DNA from: Pseudonocardiales bacterium
GTDB taxonomy: Bacteria > Actinomycetota > Actinomycetes > Mycobacteriales > Pseudonocardiaceae
DNA: 6,845 nucleotides
Direction: 5' to 3'
Assembly: GCA_025465385.1 (NCBI GenBank)
Contig: JAODNG010000294.1
Span: forward strand, 1-6,845
Shown here: in pieces, positions 1-5,569 of the stretch
Numbering within the stretch: position 1 is the first letter of the stretch
Layout of the letters: every line of letters begins with the position of its first letter
The notes under the pieces: generated by a model
Told to the model about the DNA's origin: nothing
The model's database searches: none
What the model saw: only the letters and a program-made list of their open reading frames with translations
Position numbers and translations under genes: made by a program

Positions 1-2
1 AT

Positions 3-59
3 GTCACGCACGGCACCCAGACGGTGATCAGGGACGAGTTGGCGGTGCAGTCGAGCTAG
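3..59 (+). CDS. possible C-terminal tail of a truncated upstream gene
   Basis: Frame 3 is open from the window edge and ends in TAG at 57-59, giving an 18-residue tail (VTHGTQTVIRDELAVQSS). If real, it is the end of a plus-strand gene that converges on leuA, and the two stop codons overlap by a few bases. In M. tuberculosis leuA also has a convergent neighbour (a DnaQ-like exonuclease gene). I cannot show that this tail belongs to that protein. Eighteen codons are too few for a family call, and the frame could be open by chance. Confidence 0.3.
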   Translation, partial: VTHGTQTVIRDELAVQSS

Positions 60-1894
60 CGCAGGGTGCGGTTCACGGCCGACACGACCGCGTTGAGCGA
101 GGCGGTGACGATCGATCCGGAGACGCCGACGCCCCACAGCACCTGCTCGTTGACGGTGCACTCGACGTACGCCGCTGCTGCGGCGTTGTCGCCGGCCGAC
201 ATCGCATGTTCGAAATAGTCCAGCACCCGTACGTCGAACCCCAGGGCAGCCAAGGCGTCGACAAAGGCCGCGATCGGACCATTGCCCGAGCCACTGATCT
301 GATGTTCCTCGCCCTCCACCATGACGCTGGCGCAGATCTCGTCGTGGCCTTCGTCGTCGGAAAGTTGGTGGCGCAGCACTCGCACCGGGGTGCGCCGGTC
401 CAGGTAGTGCTCGGCGAAGATGTCCCAGATCTGCTGCGGTGAGACCTCGCCACCGTCGGTGTCGGTGTGCTGCTGGATGATCCGGGAGAACTCGATCTGC
501 AGCCGGCGCGGCAGATCCAACTGATGCTCGGCTTTCATGACATAGGCGACGCCGCCCTTGCCGGACTGGGAGTTCACCCGGATCACGGCCTCGTAGGTAC
601 GACCGACGTCCTTGGGATCGATGGGCAGGTACGGCACCTCCCAGCGGTGCGCGTCCACCTCGACCGCCGCCGCGGTGGCGTCGGCCTCCATCGCCTGCAG
701 CCCTTTATTGATCGCGTCCTGGTGGCTGCCGGAAAACGCAGTGTAAACCAAGTCACCACCGTAGGGATGACGCTCGGAAACTGGCAGCTGGTTGCAGTAC
801 TCAACCGTACGACGAATCTCATCAATGTCGGAAAAATCGATCTGAGGGTCGATACCCTGGCTGAACAGGTTCATTCCCAGCGTCACCAGACACACGTTGC
901 CGGTGCGTTCCCCGTTGCCGAACAGGCAGCCCTCGATGCGTTGCGCGCCGGCCTGGTAGCCCAGTTCGGCGGCGGCCACCGCAGTGCCGCGGTCATTGTG
1001 CGGGTGCAGCGAGAGGATCACCGCGCTGCGTCTGTCCAGGTTGCGGTGCATCCACTCGATCGAGTCGGCGTAGACGTTGGGGGTGGCCATCTCGACGGTG
1101 GCTGGCAGGTTGAGAATCACCGGCGCCTCTGGCGTCGGCTGCCAGATCTCAGTGACCGCATTACACACCTCCGCGGCGTAGCTCAGCTCCGTGCCAGTGT
1201 AGGACTCCGGTGAGTATTGGAATCGGAAATCCGTCTCGGAGTACTTACCCGCGTACTCCACCAGCATCTCGGCCGCCGAAGTGGCGATCTTTTTGATTCC
1301 TTCGCGCTCCTCCCGGAACACCACCCGGCGCTGCAGGATCGACGTCGAATTATAGATGTGCACGATTGCCTTAGCCGCGCCGTGCAGGGCCTCGAAGGTA
1401 CGCTCGATCAGCTCGGGCCGGCACTGTGACAGCACCTGGATGCGCACGTCCTCGGGCACCGCATCCTCGAGGATGATCTCTCGAACGAAGTCGAAATCGG
1501 CTTGGCTAGCCGACGGGAACCCGACCTCGATCTCCTTATAGCCCATCCGCACCAGCAGCTCGAACATGCGTCGCTTGCGGACTGGGCTCATAGGGTCGAT
1601 CAGGGCCTGGTTGCCGTCTCGTAGGTCCACCGCGCACCACAGCGGTGCCCGGCTGATCGTGACGTCGGGCCAGGTGCGGTCCGGCAAGGACACCGGCTCT
1701 ACGGTGTCGGCGAAGGGTCGATAGCGATGCATGGGCATCGCGCTGCCGCGCTGGACGTTCCAGCTCGGTTGGTCTGTCTGAGCCGGGCCGGCTGGGAGCC
1801 GGATCCGGCTGGTAGTGCCTGCGGCAAAGGTGCTCGCGCCGCTGTCAGTGGGCTGGGAAGTCATTGTCTGCTGCGCTGCGATCTTTTGGGCCAT
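56..1894 (-). CDS. leuA: 2-isopropylmalate synthase LeuA
   Basis: Catalyses the first committed step of leucine synthesis: acetyl-CoA plus 2-oxoisovalerate gives 2-isopropylmalate, in the cytoplasm. The 612-residue product has the full architecture. The TIM-barrel catalytic domain (about 75-400) carries LRDGNQ at 91-96, whose Asp93 is a metal ligand, HPHNDRG at 297-303, whose two His complete the metal site, GNGERTGN at 326-333 and ERHPYGGD at 374-381. A linker follows, then the C-terminal leucine-sensing domain (about 480-612, GSGNGP at 535-540). It lacks the tandem-repeat insertion found near the C-terminus of M. tuberculosis LeuA. The start is uncertain: ATG at 1894 gives the longest form, but ATG at 1864 (MTSQPTDS...) aligns better with the M. 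tuberculosis N-terminus, and neither has a good ribosome site. A leader peptide lies 78 nt upstream. No frameshift is visible. Confidence 0.97.
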   Translation of the reverse strand: MAQKIAAQQTMTSQPTDSGASTFAAGTTSRIRLPAGPAQTDQPSWNVQRGSAMPMHRYRPFADTVEPVSLPDRTWPDVTISRAPLWCAVDLRDGNQALIDPMSPVRKRRMFELLVRMGYKEIEVGFPSASQADFDFVREIILEDAVPEDVRIQVLSQCRPELIERTFEALHGAAKAIVHIYNSTSILQRRVVFREEREGIKKIATSAAEMLVEYAGKYSETDFRFQYSPESYTGTELSYAAEVCNAVTEIWQPTPEAPVILNLPATVEMATPNVYADSIEWMHRNLDRRSAVILSLHPHNDRGTAVAAAELGYQAGAQRIEGCLFGNGERTGNVCLVTLGMNLFSQGIDPQIDFSDIDEIRRTVEYCNQLPVSERHPYGGDLVYTAFSGSHQDAINKGLQAMEADATAAAVEVDAHRWEVPYLPIDPKDVGRTYEAVIRVNSQSGKGGVAYVMKAEHQLDLPRRLQIEFSRIIQQHTDTDGGEVSPQQIWDIFAEHYLDRRTPVRVLRHQLSDDEGHDEICASVMVEGEEHQISGSGNGPIAAFVDALAALGFDVRVLDYFEHAMSAGDNAAAAAYVECTVNEQVLWGVGVSGSIVTASLNAVVSAVNRTLR

Positions 1895-1951
1895 GACCTT
1901 GGGCTCTCGGCTAGCCGGATATCCGACCGGCGGATGCGCGCAAGCGACTCC

Positions 1952-1986
1952 GCGACGGGGGGCCGGTCGTCGTCAGACCCCGCCGC
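1952..1986 (-). promoter_or_regulatory. RNA stem-loop at the end of the leuA leader peptide
   Basis: On the leuA strand GCGGCGGGG (1986-1978) can pair with CCCCGTCGC (1960-1952): nine pairs including one G-U, around a 17-nt loop that contains the leader stop codon. The 5' arm is coding sequence directly after the Leu codons (from CGC GGC GGG G). A ribosome stalled at the Leu run would therefore sit next to this arm and could melt it, as expected for a leader-peptide switch. There is no U-tract after the stem, so control of translation or an alternative structure is as likely as classical termination. Confidence 0.45.
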
Positions 1987-2047
1987 GGCAGCGAAGCAGA
2001 AGAGCACGTGCCACCCGATCACGGTAGCCGGGGCGCCCCAGCGGCAC
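1973..2047 (-). CDS. leuA leader peptide (probable attenuation peptide)
   Basis: A 24-codon ORF on the leuA strand. It starts with GTG (2045-2047), preceded by GGGAGG with a 7-nt spacer, and stops at TGA (1973-1975), 78 nt before the leuA ATG. It ends ARALLLRCRGGV, with three consecutive Leu codons (CTT CTG CTT at 1994-2002). A second in-frame GTG (2012-2014) would give 13 residues but lacks a clear ribosome site. Leucine-rich leader peptides ahead of leuA are established in actinobacteria from comparative genomics. The inferred role is leucine sensing: ribosome stalling at the Leu run when charged tRNA-Leu is scarce would change downstream RNA folding and raise leuA expression. It is too short for standard gene finders. 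An 87-codon ORF in another frame overlaps it and looks spurious. Confidence 0.65.
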   Translation of the reverse strand: MPLGRPGYRDRVARALLLRCRGGV

Positions 2048-2151
2048 GCAACTGCCTCCCGGATGGTGGGAAGCAGTCTTGGGAGATTCTTAGGAACTTG
2101 CGTGGTGAGCATTCGTGCACCCAACGTGGTGCCCGTGGCAGACTTCTCGCC

Positions 2152-2469
2152 ATGGGTTCAAGCCGCACAGCGGTCCGCGGGACGCGCACCAGGATCGCCA
2201 CCGTCCTGGCGACTCTGATCCGGACTGTGGGGGGAGTCATCGTCCTGATCCTGGTGGCGCATGTGGTGCTCACGTTGGGCAATGCCAACCCGACCAACGG
2301 CATCACCATGTTCCTGACCTACTGGGCAGATCGGCTCCAGCTGGGCTTCCGCGGTCTGTTCAACCCGGCCGACCCCCGAACGCGCCTTGTGGTCGACTAC
2401 GGCATCCCTGCGGTCTTCTGGTTGGTCGTGACTTGGGTGCTAGTCCGTCTGGTGCGGCGCCTCGGCTGA
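2152..2469 (+). CDS. small two-helix membrane protein of unknown function
   Basis: A 105-residue protein with a basic N-terminus (five Arg in the first 14 residues). It has a first membrane helix at about 23-42, a polar segment with NANPTNG (44-50) and GLFNPADPR (68-76) between the helices, a second membrane helix at about 84-102, and an Arg-rich end. This predicts both ends in the cytoplasm with a loop of about 40 residues outside. The ATG at 2152 was chosen because it begins the membrane-protein-like sequence; the frame stays open upstream to about 2008 but with unlikely composition and antisense to the leuA leader. No strong ribosome site is visible before 2152. The gene diverges from leuA, so their promoters share 2050-2150. 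I do not recognise a named family. Confidence 0.75.
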   Translation: MGSSRTAVRGTRTRIATVLATLIRTVGGVIVLILVAHVVLTLGNANPTNGITMFLTYWADRLQLGFRGLFNPADPRTRLVVDYGIPAVFWLVVTWVLVRLVRRLG

Positions 2470-2599
2470 TCCACGGGCAGCCCGGCGGATCGCCCGCGAG
2501 TGCCGGCGTATTGCGCGCTGCTGCCGCCGGGTACCGATTGCCGCCTGCGCCGGCGTCGAGGCACAGATAAACGACTATTCCGGGTGAATGACCGACTTT

Positions 2600-2615
2600 C
2601 CACTCATTAGAGTGG
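2600..2615. repeat. perfect inverted repeat, possible operator
   Basis: CCACTC-ATTA-GAGTGG: two perfect 6-bp arms around a 4-bp AT centre, in a locally AT-richer stretch of the intergenic region. The 16-bp size fits a binding site for a dimeric helix-turn-helix repressor, but no regulator gene is in the window. No T-tract follows, so it does not look like a terminator. Confidence 0.4.
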
Positions 2616-2678
2616 CGCCATAACTCGCTGTAGTACCACGCGGGAAACCGTGCCCGACTTCGGTGTATTGCCGGGAAG

Positions 2679-2706
2679 CTGACGTCCTGCAGAGTCACGC
2701 TATGTT
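2679..2706 (+). promoter_or_regulatory. weak sigma-A-like promoter candidate
   Basis: CTGACG (2679-2684) and TATGTT (2701-2706) each match four of six bases of the TTGACA and TATAAT consensus, with a 16-bp spacer. It points toward the stalk operon but lies more than 400 bases from its first start codon. A pair of this quality can occur by chance. Confidence 0.25.
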
Positions 2707-2709
2707 ACC

Positions 2710-2729
2710 GTGGCGAGAGGTCCCGCCAC
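2710..2729 (+). repeat. inverted repeat just after the promoter candidate
   Basis: GTGGCG (2710-2715) and CGCCAC (2724-2729) are perfect arms around an 8-nt loop. If the promoter candidate at 2679-2706 is real, this stem would sit at the very 5' end of the transcript, where it could protect the RNA or serve as an operator. Confidence 0.3.
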
Positions 2730-3024
2730 TTGATGAGCAGCCCGAGATGCCTGCGCACCCGCGCACCACGCTGCGTTCAACCGCCAGTACCCTCTGCCAT
2801 CATCGCAGGTCAGATGGGCCAGTGTGATCATCACAAGCGCCCCGGAAATCGCGGAGAAGTCCCCGGGCGGGGCTCCTCAGACGTTCTCGCCAGCCTCACC
2901 ACGGTTCCACGACGGGTAAGGCCACTACACTCTGTCTACCAAGGTCACCCACTTGCTTTCTTGGTCGACTTCGTCCAAGCTGCCGCGTACCTGACGGGAG
3001 CAGCTGCCCCGGGGAGGCGTGTTG

Positions 3025-3204
3025 ATGAAAGGAGGCCGTCCAGCGGCGACGGCCGTTGCGGCGACACTCATTTGTCCCGCCACGACTCCCCGCCCAGCAC
3101 GCTTCCCTAGCATGAAAAATCCTGCACTAAGGAAGCGGTGGTGGAGTTGGCTAGAACGGATGCTCGATCCAGGGGATCTGGAGGAGCTGGACTGTTCAAC
3201 GTAG
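3025..3204 (+). CDS. doubtful small ORF leading into the stalk operon
   Basis: A 59-residue ORF starting at ATG 3025, with GGGGAGG (3011-3017) at an ideal 7-nt spacing. The product has a basic start (MKGGRP), a short Ala/Thr-rich stretch and a Trp-rich amphipathic segment (RKRWWSWLERM), ending in an acidic tail. Its last 67 bases overlap the start of the first stalk gene in a different frame. It could be a real small protein, or a translated leader that carries ribosomes to the weak start at 3138. Codon use is only mildly coding-like. No family is recognised. Confidence 0.3.
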   Translation: MKGGRPAATAVAATLICPATTPRPARFPSMKNPALRKRWWSWLERMLDPGDLEELDCST

Positions 3205-3845
3205 TCAGTGTGGTGATCCTTGTCGTCGGTGTCTTGGTCATCGGTATAGCGGCCGCGCTGCTCGCCCGAACCCTGGCGGCGGCGCAGAGCATTGACAAGA
3301 AGGCCCAGACGATCGCCGGAAATGCCGGCAACATCGATGTAGCGACCAACTCGGTCATCCAGTTGAACCGGACCAACGAGGTTGCCGCCTCGATCCTGCA
3401 GAGCGCGAAGCCGCTGCAGGGCCTGCTCAACACGACCGACGCCACCGCTCGGGACATCGACGGCCTGGCAAAGTCGATCAACAGCACGGCGGGAACCATC
3501 AACGGCTCGGCCGGGACGATCAATGGCACGGCGACCACGATCAACAACACCGCGCGGGACATCAACACCAACGTCGGGACGATCAACGGTACCGCGTTCA
3601 CGATCAACAGCACCGCGAAGGGCATCGACAACCGTGCCTCGGCCATCCTTGATGTCGCCAACCGCATCGATGTCGATGCAGCGAACATCAATGACGCCCT
3701 CTCCCGGACCGTCGTGCTTGCTCACAACATCAGGACTGACTCCGGCAACATCCTCAACCAGGCGATCAGGGCAGAGCTGACGTCGCGGTGCATCGATGCC
3801 AAGGTCCGTCTTAACCTGATCAACCCGCCGCAGCCGGGCTGCTAA
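3138..3845 (+). CDS. membrane-anchored heptad-repeat stalk protein A
   Basis: A 235-residue protein of no recognised family. A short polar Gly/Arg-containing N-terminus is followed by one membrane helix (about 20-43), then a helical linker. Twelve consecutive 7-residue units follow (107-190), each starting with Ile, of the type I-[N/D]-x-[T/S]-A-x-x (for example INGTATT, INNTARD). Positions 1 and 5 of each unit give the 4-3 hydrophobic spacing of a coiled coil. The tail has two Cys (218 and 235, the last residue). The predicted topology is anchor in the cytoplasmic membrane with the stalk outside, where the Cys could form a disulfide. No catalytic motif is visible. The start is GTG 3138 or, with better spacing to AAGGAAG (3129-3135), GTG 3141; an in-frame stop at 3108 excludes longer forms. 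First gene of a three-gene operon. Confidence 0.85.
   Translation: MVELARTDARSRGSGGAGLFNVVSVVILVVGVLVIGIAAALLARTLAAAQSIDKKAQTIAGNAGNIDVATNSVIQLNRTNEVAASILQSAKPLQGLLNTTDATARDIDGLAKSINSTAGTINGSAGTINGTATTINNTARDINTNVGTINGTAFTINSTAKGIDNRASAILDVANRIDVDAANINDALSRTVVLAHNIRTDSGNILNQAIRAELTSRCIDAKVRLNLINPPQPGC
3456..3707 (+). repeat. 12 imperfect 21-bp coding repeats in stalk gene A
   Basis: Twelve uninterrupted 21-bp units encode the heptads of protein A. Units share codons such as AAC-GGC/AGC-ACC/ACG-GC and end in ATC, with drift between copies. The phase is never broken, so copies were gained or lost only as whole units or multiples. Protein selection for heptad register explains the phase, and local duplication explains the similarity of neighbouring units. 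Confidence 0.85.
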
Positions 3846-3858
3846 AGGAGGATGGAAG

Positions 3859-4593
3859 ATGACAACAACGCAATTCGATAGAACCTCGTCAACCGCACCT
3901 CCGGCCGCCTCGAGTTCGTTCGCTCGGTTCCTGTGGATCTTCACCACGCTCGGCCTCATCGTCGTCATCGTCGTCATCGGCTTCCTGATCGGCATCGTCC
4001 GAGCGCTGGAGTCGATCGACAACGGCCTGTTCACGGCGTCGAGTTCGGTGACGGGTGCGACAGGTAACGTGCAGCCCCTGCCCAACTACATCCAGACGAT
4101 CAACGCCGCACTGACCGACATCGACACTTCTTTGAAGCCGATTCGCGGTCAGGTGGCCGACGCTACCGCTTCGCTGGTTTCGATCAGGGGCACGGCGCAG
4201 AACATCGACGCATCGTTGAAGGACACCTCCGCGTCGTTGGTCAACACGTCCGGATCGCTGGTCAACACCTCGGGAACGCTGGTCGGCGCCTCGCAGTCGG
4301 CGGCGGCCATCTCCACCTCGTTGATTGACACCTCCAACGTGTTGCTGAACGTCTTCGGGCTCGCACAGTCGATCGACGGCACGCTGGAGTCGATTCAGAA
4401 TGCGGACAGCCGAGGCACCGCATTGGTGACGCCGCAGGTCAACGCGATCAACTTTGGCCTGCAAGGTGCCGAGAACGACCTCAGTACCATCAATCTGCAG
4501 CTCGCGGAGACCAACCGTCACCTGACCAACATCTGCACCTCACCGACCCTGTCCTTGCTTCCTCCGCTCCGGTGCGACCCGGCCCGACCGTAG
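3859..4593 (+). CDS. membrane-anchored heptad-repeat stalk protein B
   Basis: A 244-residue protein with the plan of its upstream neighbour: a Ser/Thr/Pro-rich N-terminus (1-20), one membrane helix (about 24-47), then 15 in-phase heptads (81-185) such as INAALTD, IDASLKD, TSASLVN and TSGTLVG. Position 5 is mostly Leu here, where protein A has Ala; position 1 is Ile or, in the middle, Thr. The C-terminal tail has two Cys (226 and 239) placed like those of protein A, suggesting a shared disulfide-closed end domain. AAAGGAGG (3844-3851) overlaps the upstream stop codon and lies 7 nt before the ATG, with only 13 nt between the genes, so translation is probably coupled. No enzymatic motif is visible, and no chemoreceptor signalling hairpin or MCE domain is seen. 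I infer that it assembles with A and C. Confidence 0.88.
   Translation: MTTTQFDRTSSTAPPAASSSFARFLWIFTTLGLIVVIVVIGFLIGIVRALESIDNGLFTASSSVTGATGNVQPLPNYIQTINAALTDIDTSLKPIRGQVADATASLVSIRGTAQNIDASLKDTSASLVNTSGSLVNTSGTLVGASQSAAAISTSLIDTSNVLLNVFGLAQSIDGTLESIQNADSRGTALVTPQVNAINFGLQGAENDLSTINLQLAETNRHLTNICTSPTLSLLPPLRCDPARP
4099..4413 (+). repeat. 15 heptad-coding 21-bp units in stalk gene B
   Basis: Codons 81-185 form fifteen 7-codon units in one unbroken phase. The closest copies are three adjacent units at 4225-4287 (TSASLVN, TSGSLVN, TSGTLVG), which share most bases and look like the most recent duplication. The other units are diverged at the DNA level and recognisable mainly as protein heptads. 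Confidence 0.75.
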
Positions 4594-4603
4594 GAGGTGA
4601 CTA

Positions 4604-5506
4604 ATGGCACGACAACGCTTAACGTCGCAAGCCCTACCAGGGATTATGCTTGTCATCGTCGTTCTCTGGGCGCTGACTGCGGTGATCTTCCTGACCGGTA
4701 TCTTGGCGGCGGCTAACCGGATTGAGAGCCGGGTCGGCCAGATCAACACTTCGCTGACGCCGATCAACAGCAAGCTCAACACGGTGCCCGTCCTCACCAA
4801 GGTTTCGGATACTGCAAACCAGATCCGTGATGCGGCTTCGAACCTCAGTCCGACGATCGGACGCATCGCTGAATCAGCCAGCAGTATCGACTCCAGCCTC
4901 AAGCAGGTGAACGACTCTGTTGGGCCGATCAACAAGTCGGCGAAGCAGATCAATGCTTCAGTGCTGCAGATCAACCAGAGTGTGGCAACGATCGGTCCTA
5001 ACCTGGTCACCGTTCGGGGCCTCACTGGAACGATCAACGCTTCTGTGCACTCGATCGATGGTGAGCTTGCCGGGACCCTGAACAATGTTTACGACATCAG
5101 GGGGCGGGTTGCTCTGGTGACGGGCCAGGCGGATGACATCCTCAGGACCGTCAGGCAAATCCATGGCGACACCAATTCCATCAGCGCTATCGTCGGCGTT
5201 TCGGGTATCCCGCGAACGGTTAACGGTAATGCGCACGGGATTGAAACCACCCCGATCCTCCTGAGGTCGGCCAACGCAGGCGTGTTGCGAGAGATGGCAG
5301 CGGCGTCTGCGCGGCAGGATCCCGCTTCGAGTCAGGCGATACTCCCGACGCTGGATCTGCTCCCGCAGATCTCAGCACTCGGGTTGCCGGAGTTGCCGGC
5401 GCTGCCCGCTGGGCCGCTGCCGTCAATGCTGACCAGCTTGCTGAACCAGTTGCCGGTAGTCGGTGACACCGGTGACCTCCTCAGCCAGGTGGTCGCACCG
5501 AAGTAG
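4604..5506 (+). CDS. membrane-anchored heptad-repeat stalk protein C
   Basis: A 300-residue protein, third and longest of the series. A basic N-terminus (Arg3, Arg5) is followed by one membrane helix (about 12-36), three heptads (40-60) and a one-residue phase slip around 61-67. Nineteen in-phase heptads follow (67-199), for example IDSSLKQ, INKSAKQ, INASVLQ and INQSVAT. Unlike A and B it has no Cys, and instead of their short tail it ends in about 60 residues rich in Leu and Pro (LPELPALPAGPLP at 261-273), which could be a docking or wall-interacting segment. AGGAGG (4592-4597) overlaps the stop codon of gene B and lies 6 nt before the ATG, so translation is likely coupled. A strong terminator follows. 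The function is unknown; I infer a partner of A and B in an envelope-associated complex. Confidence 0.88.
   Translation: MARQRLTSQALPGIMLVIVVLWALTAVIFLTGILAAANRIESRVGQINTSLTPINSKLNTVPVLTKVSDTANQIRDAASNLSPTIGRIAESASSIDSSLKQVNDSVGPINKSAKQINASVLQINQSVATIGPNLVTVRGLTGTINASVHSIDGELAGTLNNVYDIRGRVALVTGQADDILRTVRQIHGDTNSISAIVGVSGIPRTVNGNAHGIETTPILLRSANAGVLREMAAASARQDPASSQAILPTLDLLPQISALGLPELPALPAGPLPSMLTSLLNQLPVVGDTGDLLSQVVAPK
4802..5200 (+). repeat. 19 heptad-coding units in stalk gene C
   Basis: Codons 67-199 form nineteen 7-residue units in a single phase, with Ile/Val at position 1 in nearly all (Leu and Thr in one each) and Asn/Asp frequent at position 2. DNA similarity between units is lower than in gene A, suggesting an older or less recently reshuffled array. 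Confidence 0.75.
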
Positions 5507-5537
5507 CTTCACGCAGTTCGCACAACGGTCCCATCAG

Positions 5538-5569
5538 GGGGGCGTCGGCCACACCAGGCCGACGCCCCC
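5538..5569 (+). terminator. terminator hairpin after the stalk operon
   Basis: GGGGGCGTCGGCC (5538-5550) and GGCCGACGCCCCC (5557-5569) form a perfect 13-bp stem with a 6-nt ACACCA loop, 31 nt after the stop codon of gene C. The following U-tract is poor (TTGCTGT), as is common for actinobacterial intrinsic terminators. It ends the three-gene transcript and separates the operon from the downstream small gene. Confidence 0.85.

Larger units (their letters stand above)
2470..3137. other. long intergenic region before the stalk operon
   Basis: About 670 bases with no convincing conserved gene. Several ORFs of 60-130 codons cross it on both strands, but they lack ribosome sites and have arginine- or proline-rich shadow-like composition. 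The supportable contents are a perfect inverted repeat (2600-2615), a promoter-like pair of hexamers (2679-2706), a stem (2710-2729), a lone TANNNT-type -10 candidate TACACT (2926-2931), and a small ORF with a strong ribosome site that runs into the first operon gene (3025-3204). The length suggests a long 5' untranslated region or a regulatory region for the operon. Confidence 0.6.

Noticed and set aside
467..1213. 248-codon plus-strand ORF inside leuA
   Set aside because: Antisense shadow of leuA; LeuA identity across the whole region is unambiguous.
1861..2124. 87-codon minus-strand ORF covering the leuA leader region
   Set aside because: It begins at TTG without a ribosome site, overlaps the leuA start, and its frame competes with the better-supported leader peptide. 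It does contain several Leu codons early (NLPRLLP), but it is far too long for a leader.
2470..2500. Terminator after the small membrane protein gene
   Set aside because: CGGGC (2474-2478) and GCCCG (2492-2496) give only five pairs, with no T-tract; too weak to call.
2360..2698. 112-codon minus-strand ORF across the end of the small membrane gene
   Set aside because: GTG start without a ribosome site, mostly antisense to the membrane protein gene, no recognisable protein features.
2730..3110. 126-codon plus-strand ORF in the intergenic region
   Set aside because: No ribosome site, Arg/Pro-rich composition without domains or codon bias; treated as noncoding.
3456..3707. 21-bp repeats as a CRISPR array or minisatellite
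   Set aside because: There are no unique spacers; the units are contiguous, diverged and fully explained as codons for protein heptads.
2925..4085. 386-codon minus-strand ORF with a repeating VDR/AVD pattern
   Set aside because: It lies antisense to stalk genes A and B, and its repeat mirrors their 21-bp units read backwards. Stop-free antisense frames arise easily over such repeats in GC-rich DNA, and the plus-strand genes have ribosome sites and anchors.
3138..5506. Chemoreceptor or MCE-family identity for the stalk proteins
   Set aside because: Heptads resemble chemoreceptor helices, but the conserved signalling hairpin and HAMP domain are absent. The MCE beta domain that follows the anchor in Mce proteins is also missing.
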